The translations under genes and the position numbers were made by a program. Positions 46,607-57,092 of a stretch of 64,000 nt of DNA are shown here, one piece after another. Position 1 is the stretch's first letter. Every line of letters starts with the position of its first letter. A model generated the notes under the pieces. The model searched no databases and was not told where the DNA came from. It worked only from the letters and a program-made list of their open reading frames with translations. The stretch spans positions 94,803,461 through 94,867,460 of the forward strand of contig CM044307.1 of the NCBI GenBank assembly GCA_024291935.2. The letters run 5' to 3'. This DNA is from Okapia johnstoni (taxonomy: Eukaryota > Chordata > Mammalia > Artiodactyla > Giraffidae).

Positions 46607-49600
46607 TAGGCAATCAGCATTTTACAGCATTTGTGTGTAGGAAGAAAATTTCAATATATAAATTGGTTGGTTTAAAATTCAGTTTAGAAAATAAACTTAG
46701 CCTTTCTAAGGGCCCTATAAGTATGACTGTGATATCCCAGTACAACAGAAATGGGGAAAGATGCCAAGTGACCAAAAGTACTAAAAGAGTTGGAAGAATG
46801 GCAGATATTAGTTATTAAAATTATTTCCTTTTAGTTTTAATGACTAAAGGAATTCATATTGGGCAATGGTCACTACCAAATCTCCAATGAAAATGAATTA
46901 GAAGTGGGTATCAGAATTTCAATGAATAATAATTCTTTTAGAATGCTTTTTATTTCAGGTTTGATAAGTTCTTTTGTCATTTTGATTAAATTCAAGGTTT
47001 TAGTGTTCTCATTCAAGAATCTCAGTAGGATGAATCCTTTGTCACTTATAATCAAATTATGTTATTCTAAGTGGGCAGGAGTAGGCCAACTTCCTTCCAG
47101 AATTTTATCTTTACAGGCTCATTTCCCCTAAGCTATATATTAGATAATTTCTTTGAATCCAACCAACTATGTAGTGATTAACAATGAAATATTTCATTTG
47201 ATTTAATAGAAAATCTTATTAAAAATACTGTCATATTATGCAGTGTCAGAAGGGTGCAGTGTCAGATGGGATGTTTTCAATATTTAACTTGTGTATATAT
47301 ACAGTGCATATTAATTTTATAATATATAAATTAAAATGTCCACTTTTATATAGGATGCAGTCTCTTTGGTGGGTAATAATATTATGAAGGCAATAAAACT
47401 TGTTATAGCTATATGAATCTTTGGGGTCTTGTGTCACTAAATAATGGGAGACTTCTCCAGAGGGGTAGGTTCTCAAAGTCATCAGGATCCAATCACTTTA
47501 TCTGCAAATATAAGTGTTTGAGAATTTGAATGCTGTCTTATTACTAGATAGTTAAAATATACCTGTCTAACCAACTTGATCACACACCATATATATGTTC
47601 ACTGGGGTTTTTATTATTATGAGAAATGAATCACACTCACAAAATTGTGTTATATCATTAGCCATGGATTGATTATGCTTTGTATGTATTGAAAATTTAA
47701 TTGAGTTTGTTGATTTATTTCTAACAGTGATTAAGAATCTTCTTTCTATAAGTTTTTTTTTCTCTCTAAGCAATGAGAAATGAGAATCTCAAAGGTTTAA
47801 CATATCTTAAGCTTGTACAGATTATATATGCCTCAAATAAGTAGTGAAAAATTAAAAGTCTGATTACATCGATTAAACAAAAATTAGTAGGTTTAAGGTC
47901 ACATCAGGGGCAGTAGACTTTTCTCTCTCCTACTGACAATTAATGTATCTAAAGCATTATCTTAAGTGGTATAGTAGTAATCTATTTTTAGCAACTCCCC
48001 AACTACCAATGTATTTGATGCAAGTATCCCTGAATTCTAAGGATATTCTCTGTAAACATCTGCTCAGACAACCAACATTTTTCTTTCTACTCTTCAAATA
48101 TCTCCCTCCTCATTTGATAAATCTCCAAAGTCCTATAAATAACATCATTCCCTTTATCCTTTCAAAAGTTCAATAAATTCTAGCCTGTCATTTTAAAGAA
48201 TATTAAAAAAAAAGTAAAGAGGAAAAATAGAAAATAGTCACATTTTCTCGTTCTTCCTCTTTGCGAAACTGTCAGTCTAAGTGTTACTTAATTTTTTTAT
48301 ACCAGTATTGGGTAGATGGAAGCTAGACAATAACAAAAAATGTAGGGACTGACATACAGCTTTTTCACAATAGAGATGGTAATCGCATTTCTAATTGCCA
48401 TTGTTTAGAGTCATGTTTGCTGAAGTGGTTGAAACTAGAAAGGTCTTTGAACGTGATGCAGTTTGAGATCATCTCTTTAATCTAATTAACAGGCAAGGAA
48501 AAAGAGACTCTTGACAAAGGAAAAATTTTGAATTTAATTTTACTTTTAGTTCCCCATACCTGACAGCCATTTCACTTGTACATTAGGAAACATAGTATGG
48601 CTTATGTGAAGTTGTTTGAAAGGTACACCTCAGTGACTTCCCAGAGTCCTTTGCTTGGAAGCCAACTTCTGCACTAGGAACACAAAGATGAAAAAGGTTC
48701 AGCCTACTTCCAGGGAGGCTTCAGATGCTAAGACTCCCCCACTTCTCTACTTCTGCCAACTATGATCTTTCCCTAGTTCCTCGTGTTCTCCGTGTTTCCT
48801 ACCACAACATGAGCTTTACAAATGCTTTCCATTCTACCTTAAATTTTCATTTTTTACCTCCTTAACCTCAGCTCTCAGCTTGTGTGTCGCTTTCTCAAGG
48901 ATACCTTCAATAACTAACAAGAAGAAAGTAAAACTCCTATACTATAGACAAGGTCATAGTTACATCTTCAACTTTTAGGTATGCCTGTTTCATTCATATT
49001 CATTTTTCTCATTAGTCTCTTCCCAGGGCCTAGCATACTACTGTGTAACATGAAAGAAGTTATTTATTACTTTGAAAGAATGATTAGCACATATCATACC
49101 TATCTATATAACAAGATTGACAAAGATGATGAAAGATCCAGACATATAATACTGGGATGTGTCAAGTGGGATTATGGTTTACAACAGCAACAAAAAAAAA
49201 CCTGTATTCTCCTCTACTTGACTCATATTGCTTGTCCAAGCTCAATCTATTGTGAGGCTAGTTCTTTCTCATGATTTGCATTTTTGAGCAGAACTTCTAA
49301 TTTTTCTGGATACTCAGATGATAAAATCTCTTCTAGTCACTCCAAGAGACAAAAGCAGTCTCATTCAAGAAATTAAAGTATCTCATTATATATAATAGTC
49401 AGAGTCTAAAATTCACTTAAAACTTCTCTCCTTTAACTGTGGCATGAGTTAGTGGGGATCCTGGGATGCAAAGGGGGTGTGTGATAGGCTTCTGCTCTTT
49501 GTCCCTGATTGATGTTTTTGTCCTCAATTTTAGGGGAAAAAAAAAATGCCCAAATATTTTCTAGTCCTTTCAAGTTTGAAAAAGGAGAGTGGGGAAGATA

Positions 49601-50179
49601 AGGGGCTGGAGACATCTAATTGGACAGGAATTTCTTAGTGTTAGGTCCCTTCTCTGTACTTGGGAGTTTTAAAGTAGATTAATTCCTAGATATGAGATTT
49701 TGGAGACTCTAAGGAATTCTCTGTAGATGAGGCTATGCCATCTGCACTTCTGTGATATGAGTGATGATTATTCTGGACATAGTTATGCATATTATCTTTT
49801 AATCTCTGTTCTTTGAGGTTCATCTTGCAGGAAAACATCCCAAACTTTCATTCACTTAAAAAAGAAAATAATCAATTTTAATTTTAAAAAGGATAAATGC
49901 TGCTGATACTGAAATAAAACTCTTTCATGATAGGTCTGGAATTTCTCTCTTGGACACAAATTATTTGAGATCCATTTTGCTACTTTTTTAAATCTAGGCT
50001 ATTTTGAGACTTCCTGAAATGACTAGCTCTGCCTCCAGTTTTCACCTGACAGGAAGAGACTTGCTCTTGATCCTCTCCAGAACTTTCCCTTTTAACAGAT
50101 TAAGTTATGACAAACTACAATAAAAGGTTCTTCTCTCTTCCATGAGCTATAGTTTATCATCAAAACGCTTATGATGTAA
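46607..50179. other. long intergenic stretch, nothing assigned
   Basis: 3.6 kb with no repeat family I can name and no credible gene. Frames such as 46859-47131, 47943-48176 and 48981-49274 lack recognisable features. The block near 48650-48830 has more balanced composition than its surroundings but no identity. Confidence 0.45.
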
Positions 50180-50189
50180 CATATTATAT

Positions 50190-50374
50190 GTATTGTTGTT
50201 ATTGTTTAGTTGCTGAATCATGTCTGGCACTTTTGCAACTCCATGTACTGTAGGCAAGAATACTGGAGTGGTTTGCCATTTCCTTCACCAGGGGATCTTC
50301 CTGATCCAGGGATCCAACTGGCATCTCCTGCATTCGCAGGTGGATTCTTTTACTACTGAACCACCAGGGAAGTT
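50190..50374 (-). mobile_element. Bov-tA SINE (antisense), internally deleted
   Basis: Reverse-complement Bov-tA lacking a block between GTACTGTAGG and CAAGAATACTGG where other copies have GCTCCTCTGTCCATGG. CATATTATAT at 50180-50189 and 50375-50384 gives a 10-base target-site duplication. Confidence 0.93.
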
Positions 50375-50384
50375 CATATTATAT

Positions 50385-50707
50385 ACATACAAATACTTAA
50401 AATATACATATATATATAATATGAACAGCATGATTTAGCAAATTAATTATATTTACATATATCATATATTTTCCTTTGGCTTAAGAGTTCAAAACTTTGA
50501 ATACATACATCAAATTTAGAAAACTGACCCTATATAAATTATTTCCTTTATTTCCTCTCAAGAATCATTTTTGTGCTTCTAATTGGCTGTACATTTTTTA
50601 TCCTGATTAAAAATATGCCATGTAACTTTTTGAAATGTACTCTAAACAGAGCCATCAGGAAGTTTCTTCCAACTACTAGAAACATTTTTGTGAATATGAT
50701 GGGGTCA
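50385..50707. other. AT-rich intergenic DNA, nothing assigned
   Basis: Contains a TATA-rich stretch near 50405-50420 and no recognised gene or repeat. Confidence 0.5.
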
Positions 50708-52700
50708 AGAGAGAAAGGGAAAGATATACCCAACTGAATGCAGAGTTCTGGAGAATAGCAAGGAGAGATGAGAAAGCCTTCTTAAAGGAACAGTGCAAAA
50801 AAGTAGAGGAATGCAATAGAATGGGAAAGACTTGAGATCTCTTGAAGAAAGCTGGAGATACCAAGGGGACATTTCATTCAAGGATGGGCACAATAAAGGA
50901 CAGAAATAGTGAGGCAGTACTATGAACTGTGATGAACTTCAGCCAAGCTATTTAAAAACTTCCAAGATGATGCAAATTTGGAAAACTACAAGCTTCCAAT
51001 CCCAAAGAAGGACAATTAGAAAAAAATGTTCAAACTACTGTACAATTGCTTTTCACATGCTAGAGAGTTTATGCTCAAAATCCTTCAAGCTAGTCTTTAG
51101 CAGTACATGAACTGAGAACTTCTATGAATTGAGAACTTCCAAATGCAGAGGAAGGAACCAGAGATCAAATTGCCAATGTGCAGTGGATCATGGAGAAAGC
51201 ATGGGAGTTACAGAAAAAGATTCACTTATGCTTTATTGATTATATTAAAGCCTTTGACTGTGTGGATTACAACAAACTGTGGAAAATTCTTCAAGAGATG
51301 GGAGTACCAGATCACCTTACCTCTCTCCTGAGAAACTTGTAGGTGGGTCAAGAAGTAACAGTTAAAATCAGACAATGAACAACTGACTGGTTCAACATTG
51401 GGAATGGAGTACAACCAACTATATATTTTCACCCTGTTTATTTAATGTCTATACAGAATCAGTTCAGTTCAGTCACTCAGTCGTGTCCAACTCTTAGTGA
51501 CCCATGGACTGCAGCATGCCAGGCTTCCCTGTCCATCACCAACTCCCCAAGTTTACTAAAATTCATGTCCCTTGAGTCCATGATGCCATATAACCATCTC
51601 ATCCTCTGTTGTCCCCTTCTCCTCCTGCCTTCAATCTTTCCCAGTATCAGGGTCTTTTCAAATGAGTCAGTTCTTCACATCGGGTGGCCAAACTATTGGA
51701 GTTTCAGCTTCAGCATCAGTCCTTCCAATGAATATTCAGGACTGATTTCCTTTAGGATGGACTGATTGGATCTCCTTGCAGTCCAAGGGACTCTCAAGAG
51801 TCTTCTCCAACACTACAGTTCAAAAGCATCAATTCTTCAGAGCTCAGCTTTCTTCATAGTCCAACTCTCACATCCGTACATGACTACTGGAAAAACCATA
51901 CCTTTGAATAGATGGACCTTTGTTGTCAAAGTAATGTCTCTACATCATGAAAATTCTGGCTGGATGAATCACAAGTTGGAATCAAGATTGCTGGGGGGAA
52001 ATATCATCAATCTCAGATATGCAGATGATACCACTTTAACGGCAGAAAGTGAAGAAGAACTAAATAGTGTATTCATGAGGGTGAAAGAATAGAGTTTAAA
52101 AAGCTGGCTTAAACCTCAACATTCAAAAAACTAAGATCATGGCGCCTGGCCCCATCACTTCATGTCAAATAGAAGATGAGAAAGTGGAAGCAGTGACAGA
52201 TTTTACTTTCTTGGGCTTCAAAAATCACTGTGGATGGTGACTGCAGCCATGAACTTAAAGATGCTTGTTCCTTGGAAGGAAACTTATGACAAACCTAAAA
52301 GCATATTAAAAAGTCAAGACATCACTTTCAAAACACTAGCCTCAAAGGTCCATTAAAAAAAAAAAAAAGATAGTTTTTCCAGTAGTCACGTACAGGAGTT
52401 CAAACTAGTCAATTCTAAAAGAAATCAACCCTGAATATTTATTCAAGGGCTGATGCTGAAGCTGAAGCTCTAGTACTTTGGCCACCTGGTATGAAGAGCC
52501 AATTCTTTGTAAAAGACTCTGATGCTGGGAAAAGGAGAAAGGGGAGGCAGAGGAAGAGATTCTTATTAAATAGTGTCACCAACTCAATGGACATGAATTT
52601 GAGCAAACTCCAGGAAATAATGGAGGACAGAGGAGCCTAGCGTGCTGAAGGCCATGGGGTCCCAAAGAGTCAGATACGACTTAGTGACTTAACAATAACA
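50708..52700 (+). mobile_element. BovB copy I, degenerate, interrupted by an antisense BovB
   Basis: Sense BovB from the linker region (GGAAAGATATACCCAACTGAATGC) through parts of the RT to the 3' end near 52700. It is the most diverged BovB in the window, with many small deletions, for example around 50910-51000. It is split at about 51459 by an antisense BovB fragment and resumes at about 51942 with ACATCATGAAAATTCTGGCTGG. Its motif C still reads YADD (52018-52029), although no long frame remains around it. Confidence 0.88.
51459..51941 (-). mobile_element. BovB 3' fragment (antisense) inserted in BovB copy I
   Basis: On the minus strand this is a cleaner 480-base BovB 3' end, from the TTACTTTGACAACAAAGGTCC region to the CTGAACTGAACTG terminus. 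It lies in the opposite orientation inside an older BovB. Better preservation than its host indicates a later insertion. The plus-strand frames 51445-51765 and 51766-52092 are antisense read-through, the latter running into the host's YADD region. Confidence 0.92.
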
Positions 52701-53705
52701 ACATCTTGCATGGTGATGCTTCTTCATCATGAGGGCTAAAGTTTCAAAATATCGTTACCCTGCCCTTTGTTTTCATGTTTAGTCATCTTGCTACCTCCAT
52801 TTAGTGGCAGCCATTCACAGAATACAATGGGGCAGGAAACAATCAGAGTTTTGGAGGTTTATTGCATTCTGTGGGTATAGTTTTCAAAATGTCGTTGATT
52901 TTGATGAAGGGAACAGGGAACAGGTAAACTCTTGGCAGGAATGAATTCTGGATTCATAGCTTTGACCTTGTGCCTAAAATAATTTAAAAATCCCAATAGC
53001 AAATTAATTGGACTATATGTATACTTTCTCATTTGCTCAGGACATGCAAAGTATACATATTTTTTTTCTTGTAACATTTCCCATATAAAATGATATCCTA
53101 AGTCCACACTAAGTGATACCATTTGCACTAATATCATAACTCAAGATTTGACAGTACTTTTGATCTCACCTATTATTTTTCCATTATTAAAATACCAAAG
53201 GTCCTACTTAAAAGTCCTACTTACAATATCTTTTGTAAATGGTCTTACAGAACCCTAAAAATCTTGTGCAATGATGTTTCTAGAATCTTATCAATAGTGT
53301 AAATTTTTCCATGCAAAAAGTACAATTATTCTTTCTTCACTCTACAGATTTTAAATACTCTTTTATTAGGTTCATTTAGTATAATCAATGCAATGGACTT
53401 TCCTAATGAAATTTACATGTGAACATATAGGCCTATTGTGCAATTTATTTTGTTGAATAAAGAAATTATTTTTCTAATATAAAGTAACCATTATGAAGAC
53501 ACTGTCACTTTTTCATGAATACCCTATTAGACAATCCATGAGAAAATCAATAAAAGTTTTGCTAGAACACAAAACACTATTGTCTTTAGTTTAAAATGAA
53601 CTTAGTTTCCATAATTTGGATGGAATTTGCAGTTGAAGTATGTTAGGGTTTTTGACTAGACATTGTGAATAATAATCATTTAAAATCCAGTCATTTCAGC
53701 TTTCT

Positions 53706-53708
<3 letters not shown>
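52701..53708. other. AT-rich intergenic DNA, nothing assigned
   Basis: No gene or named repeat. The minus-strand frame 52859-53137 (92 codons) has no recognisable motif. Confidence 0.5.

Positions 53709-53748
<40 letters not shown>
53709..53748. repeat. (TA)n microsatellite
   Basis: Twenty uninterrupted TA units. Pure TA runs of this size are prone to length change and cruciform formation. Confidence 0.97.
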
Positions 53749-53751
<3 letters not shown>

Positions 53752-53982
53752 TAGTGCAAAACACTAATTCTCAAAGATAAATTTTAGTAAACAAAATTAA
53801 ATTTCTCCTAGCTCATCTTGTCAGAAATTGATTCTTCTTGGGTTAAGAAATACTAGCAGCCTCTAAGACTTTAAATTGAGACAGAATGAAATCATTTCCT
53901 TTGTCCTCAATCTAATTGTCTTCCTTACAAAGTATGTAATGTTGTTAGTGACAGTTTTAGGAAGAAATAACTAAACATCCCT

Positions 53983-53995
53983 ATGTTGAGTTTAA
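53983..53995. repeat. Bov-A2 target-site duplication, left
   Basis: ATGTTGAGTTTAA, repeated exactly at 54278-54290 after the SINE. Confidence 0.95.
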
Positions 53996-54277
53996 CGGGG
54001 AAGGCAATGGCACCCCACTCCAGTACTCTTGCCTGGAAAATCCCATGGATGGAGGAGCCTGGTAGGCTACAGTCCATTGGGTCGCTAAGAGTCGGACACG
54101 ACTGAGTTACTTCACTTTCACTTTTCCCTTTCACGCACTGGAGAAGGAAATGGTAACCTACTCCAGTGTTCTTGCCTGGAGAATCCCAGGGACGGGGGAG
54201 CCTGGTGGGCTGCCGTCTATGGGGTCGCACAGAGTTGGACACGACTGAAGCGACTTAGCAGCAGCAGCAGCAGCAGC
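53996..54277 (+). mobile_element. Bov-A2 SINE (sense), young-looking dimer
   Basis: Two related BovB-derived monomers in tandem: the first runs from GGGGAAGGCAATGGCACC to GACTGAGTTACTTCACTTTC, the second from CACTGGAGAAGGAAATGG to GACTGAAGCGACTTAGC, followed by an (AGC)n tail. The 13-base duplication ATGTTGAGTTTAA is perfect on both sides and the monomers are close to the family pattern, so the insertion is recent compared with its neighbours. Confidence 0.96.
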
Positions 54278-54290
54278 ATGTTGAGTTTAA
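54278..54290. repeat. Bov-A2 target-site duplication, right
   Basis: ATGTTGAGTTTAA, partner of 53983-53995. Confidence 0.95.
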
Positions 54291-55199
54291 ATTCATCAGA
54301 GGTGCCTTCAAAAGAATTCTGCAGTGTTTAAAATTTTTGTAAATTTCAGTCTTCAGGCTAAAAACAGGAAAATCTTTTGTCACTCTCAATTTCAGCCTAC
54401 AACAATAATTCATATAATTTTGAAAATTGTGCATAGTTTTCTACCCACAATCTTATCTTTCAAAGTGAGAACTCAGCAAAAACGGGTCCTATTCTCAGGA
54501 GCATCTGTAATGATTATGGCAAGACTTTGATTGAATCATATAGCTAAGGATAGAACCCAAGTAAACTTGGCACTAAATAAACTCCTATTTCTCTATTCTT
54601 TCTGAGAGTGGGATTTCCATTTTTTCTGGGGGAATAAAGTAAAAGCAAAAGCACATCCCAAAGTTCCAACTTAGGACTTAGGGTTCCAGACTTCTGATAT
54701 GCTAATAAACTTTACTAGAGAAAATATCATATCCTAATCCCATTGCTTTACAAAATGTATAGAATAGAATTCTATTTAAGACCTTATCTCTCTCTCAAAG
54801 AGTTGATAACTGTTATGCCAGTAAAAGAGACTCCTACTAAGCACTGCAAGATAAAATTTTTCAAACAATGACTGTAGAAGTTCAATAAATGAGTCTTGGG
54901 AAAGAGTGTCTCCTTTTATAAAATAGCAGATGTGTAACTAAACCTCACAGATTTCCTAACTGTATGTAGGTACAGAACTTCTATCCATCACATTAGACTT
55001 TGCTAAATGAAGAAAATTTTCTCCATTTTAAGGATACTGTTGGCCTTTGCAGTTTCTCAAATGAACACACATTTTTTTTTAATGCCATCACTGTACACAC
55101 AAGGAAATACCATAAGTTGCTAGTACTGACTTTAAAGGTCATTACTTTAAAATATATGAGGTTACATCAGAAAACCTTTAGGAAAGATATCATTTGTCA
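54291..55199. other. AT-rich intergenic DNA, nothing assigned
   Basis: No gene or repeat that I can name; the right end grades into an old L1 ORF2 remnant. Confidence 0.45.
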
Positions 55200-55499
55200 A
55201 GAAATTAGAATGTTAAAAACTACTATAAATTATTTAGAAAAAGACAATTTAATAGGAAAAAAAATGTTAAAATACTCAAGGGATTCCTCATGTAAAATGA
55301 CATCCAAATGGCCAATAATCATGAAAAAGTGTTCCACACTATGTCATTGAAGACACGAGAATATACAAACCAAAGCAGTTGAAACTATAGAGATTTCCAG
55401 TAACAAGTTGTAATTAGAATGTAGATCAGTTGTAACTGTCAACAGTCATAGATGGTGAGGGTTTAAAAATATACCTTTTTTGGAACCCTTATTATCAAG

Positions 55500-55651
55500 A
55501 GAGTGGCAGAGTATGAGATGGTCAGATAGCATCACCAACTCAATGGAGATAAATCTAGCAAATTCTGAGAGACAGTAAAGGACAGAGGAGTCTGGCATGC
55601 TGCAGTCCATGGGATTGCAGAGTCAGACATGATTTAGCTACTGAAAAACAA
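55500..55651 (+). mobile_element. BovB 3'-terminal fragment (sense)
   Basis: GAGTATGAGATGGTCAGATAGC to GTCAGACATGATTTAGC: the last 150 bases of BovB, 5'-truncated, inserted in the old L1. Confidence 0.86.
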
Positions 55652-55804
55652 CAATTATCTGTTCAATTTGAACATACATATACGCTCTGAAATATACACA
55701 ACAGAAATTATGCATATGTGTTCCAAAGCAGAAGAATGTACAAGAATACCCCAAATAAAATAATTGTTCTGAATAGCCCCTAATTAAAAGTAATCTGTGT
55801 GTCT

Positions 55805-56158
55805 GTTTTAGTTGGCTCCTCATGTTGCAATAATAAAATAACAGGCTAGGTAACTAAAGCAACTAAAATTTAATTTCTCAGAGTTGCAGTAGCTAGATAG
55901 TCCAGGATCAATGTTTTTGAAGGATTTGGTTTCTGGCGAGACTTTTCCTGGCTTGCATGTGGCTCTTTTTGAGCTGTGTCCTCACTTGGCAGATAGAGTA
56001 ACCGACAGACAGAAACCTCTTCTTCTTATAAGGTGACAGTCCTATCAGATTAAAGGTGCTACCCATAACGACTTTACTAATCCTTGATTACCTCCTAAGA
56101 TCCTATCTTCAGAAACAGTCACACTGAAGGGTTAGGGCTTCAGTATATGATGGGGGGC
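55805..56158 (-). mobile_element. MLT1-type MaLR LTR (antisense)
   Basis: The plus strand reads GCAATAATAAAATAACAGGC, AAAATTTAATTTCTCAGAG, GAGCTGTGTCCTCACTTGGC, CTTCTTATAAGGTGACAGTC and GGGTTAGGGCTTCAGTATATGA, the reverse complement of an MLT1 long terminal repeat. It has no coding content. Confidence 0.78.
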
Positions 56159-56568
56159 ATACTTCAGTATATAGCATTTATATGACGATCAAAAATGAAT
56201 AAATAAATTTTTATATATTCATTCACAGGATCGATATGCATCAGTAAAAATGAAGGAATTGCTGCTATATACAGCAACTTGGACTTCACAAATAAATAGA
56301 AGCTAGTACAAAAGCAGTGCGACCAAAAAAAAAAAATAGATGGTACAATTCCATGTTTAAAAAGGCAAAAATATTTAATCTAATCTATGGAGTTAGAAGT
56401 CAGAAAAGTGATTACCTTCAGTAAGGCAGGACATACATTGGAAGACAGCATTTTAGAGAGCTAGTGGTAAGGTTCCATTTCTAACTTTGATAGTGGTTAC
56501 ACAGCTGTGTTCGTTTGTAATACTCAACTGTGCTCGTCAGGTTTGTCAACTTCTCTCTTTTGTATTTT

Positions 56569-56790
56569 GGACTCTTTTGTTGACTATGATGGCTACTCCA
56601 TTTCTTCTAAGGGATTCTTGCCCACAGTATTAGATATGATGGTCATCTGAGTTAAATTCACCCGTTCCAGTCCATTTTAGTTCACTGATTCATAAAATGT
56701 TGATGTTCACTCTTGCCATCTCCTGTTTGACCACTTGAAATTTTCCTTGATCCATGGACCTAACTTTCTAGGTTTGCATGCAATATTGCT
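56569..56790 (-). mobile_element. BovB copy J, inverted 5' part
   Basis: On the minus strand this encodes the start of the BovB endonuclease region (leader AGCAATATTGCATGCAAACC, then the MNQGKLEVVK equivalent, DDHYIYYCG and VNKRV equivalents). It is immediately followed by the next portion of the same gene in plus orientation. Confidence 0.9.
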
Positions 56791-56805
56791 AGGACCAGTA
56801 GCATC

Positions 56806-57092
56806 GACCAGTAAACACTGAAGTCAAATGGTTCTATGAAGACCTACAAAACCTTCTAGAATTAACACCAAAAAGATGTTCCCTTCATTATAGGGGACTG
56901 GACTGCAAAAGTAGGAAGTCAAGAGCTACCTGGAGTAACATGCAAATTTAGCCTTGGAGTACAAAACAAAGCAGGTCAAAGGCTAACAGAGTTTTGCCAA
57001 GAGAACACACTGGTCATAGCAAACACCCTCTTCCAACATCACAAGAGAAGACTCTACACGTGGACATTACCAGATGGTCAACATCAAAATCA
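56806..57092 (+). mobile_element. BovB copy J, sense downstream part
   Basis: Continues the endonuclease from the TSNAEE-equivalent (GACCAGTAAACACTGAAGTC) to near GGTCAACATCAAAATCAG, where an L1 begins. Together with the inverted piece on the left, only about 115 bases of consensus are missing at the flip, the arrangement expected of twin priming. The rest of BovB is absent. Confidence 0.88.

Larger units (their letters stand above)
55200..56565 (+). mobile_element. old L1M-type ORF2 end and 3'UTR (sense), interrupted
   Basis: The left part (55200-55430) carries GACATCCAAATGGCCAATAATC and CCAAAGCAGTTGAAAC, the ORF2 C-terminal landmark region. The right part (56190-56565) carries a 3'UTR pattern (TACAATTCCATGTTTAAAAAGG, AGTGGTTACACAGCTGTGTTCG). 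Between them lie a BovB 3' end and an MLT1 LTR, so I treat the two parts as one broken element. The 116-codon frame 55000-55350 overlaps its left part and is not a gene. Confidence 0.65.

Noticed and set aside
12031..54277. tRNA-like heads of the Bov-tA and CHR SINEs considered as tRNA genes
   Set aside because: Each is followed by a SINE body, several have flanking duplications, and the heads are diverged, so they are SINE promoters and not tRNA genes.
55000..55350. 116-codon plus-strand frame starting MLNEENFLHF
   Set aside because: Its second half overlaps an eroded L1 ORF2 C-terminus in a different context, and the first half is unrecognised AT-rich sequence.
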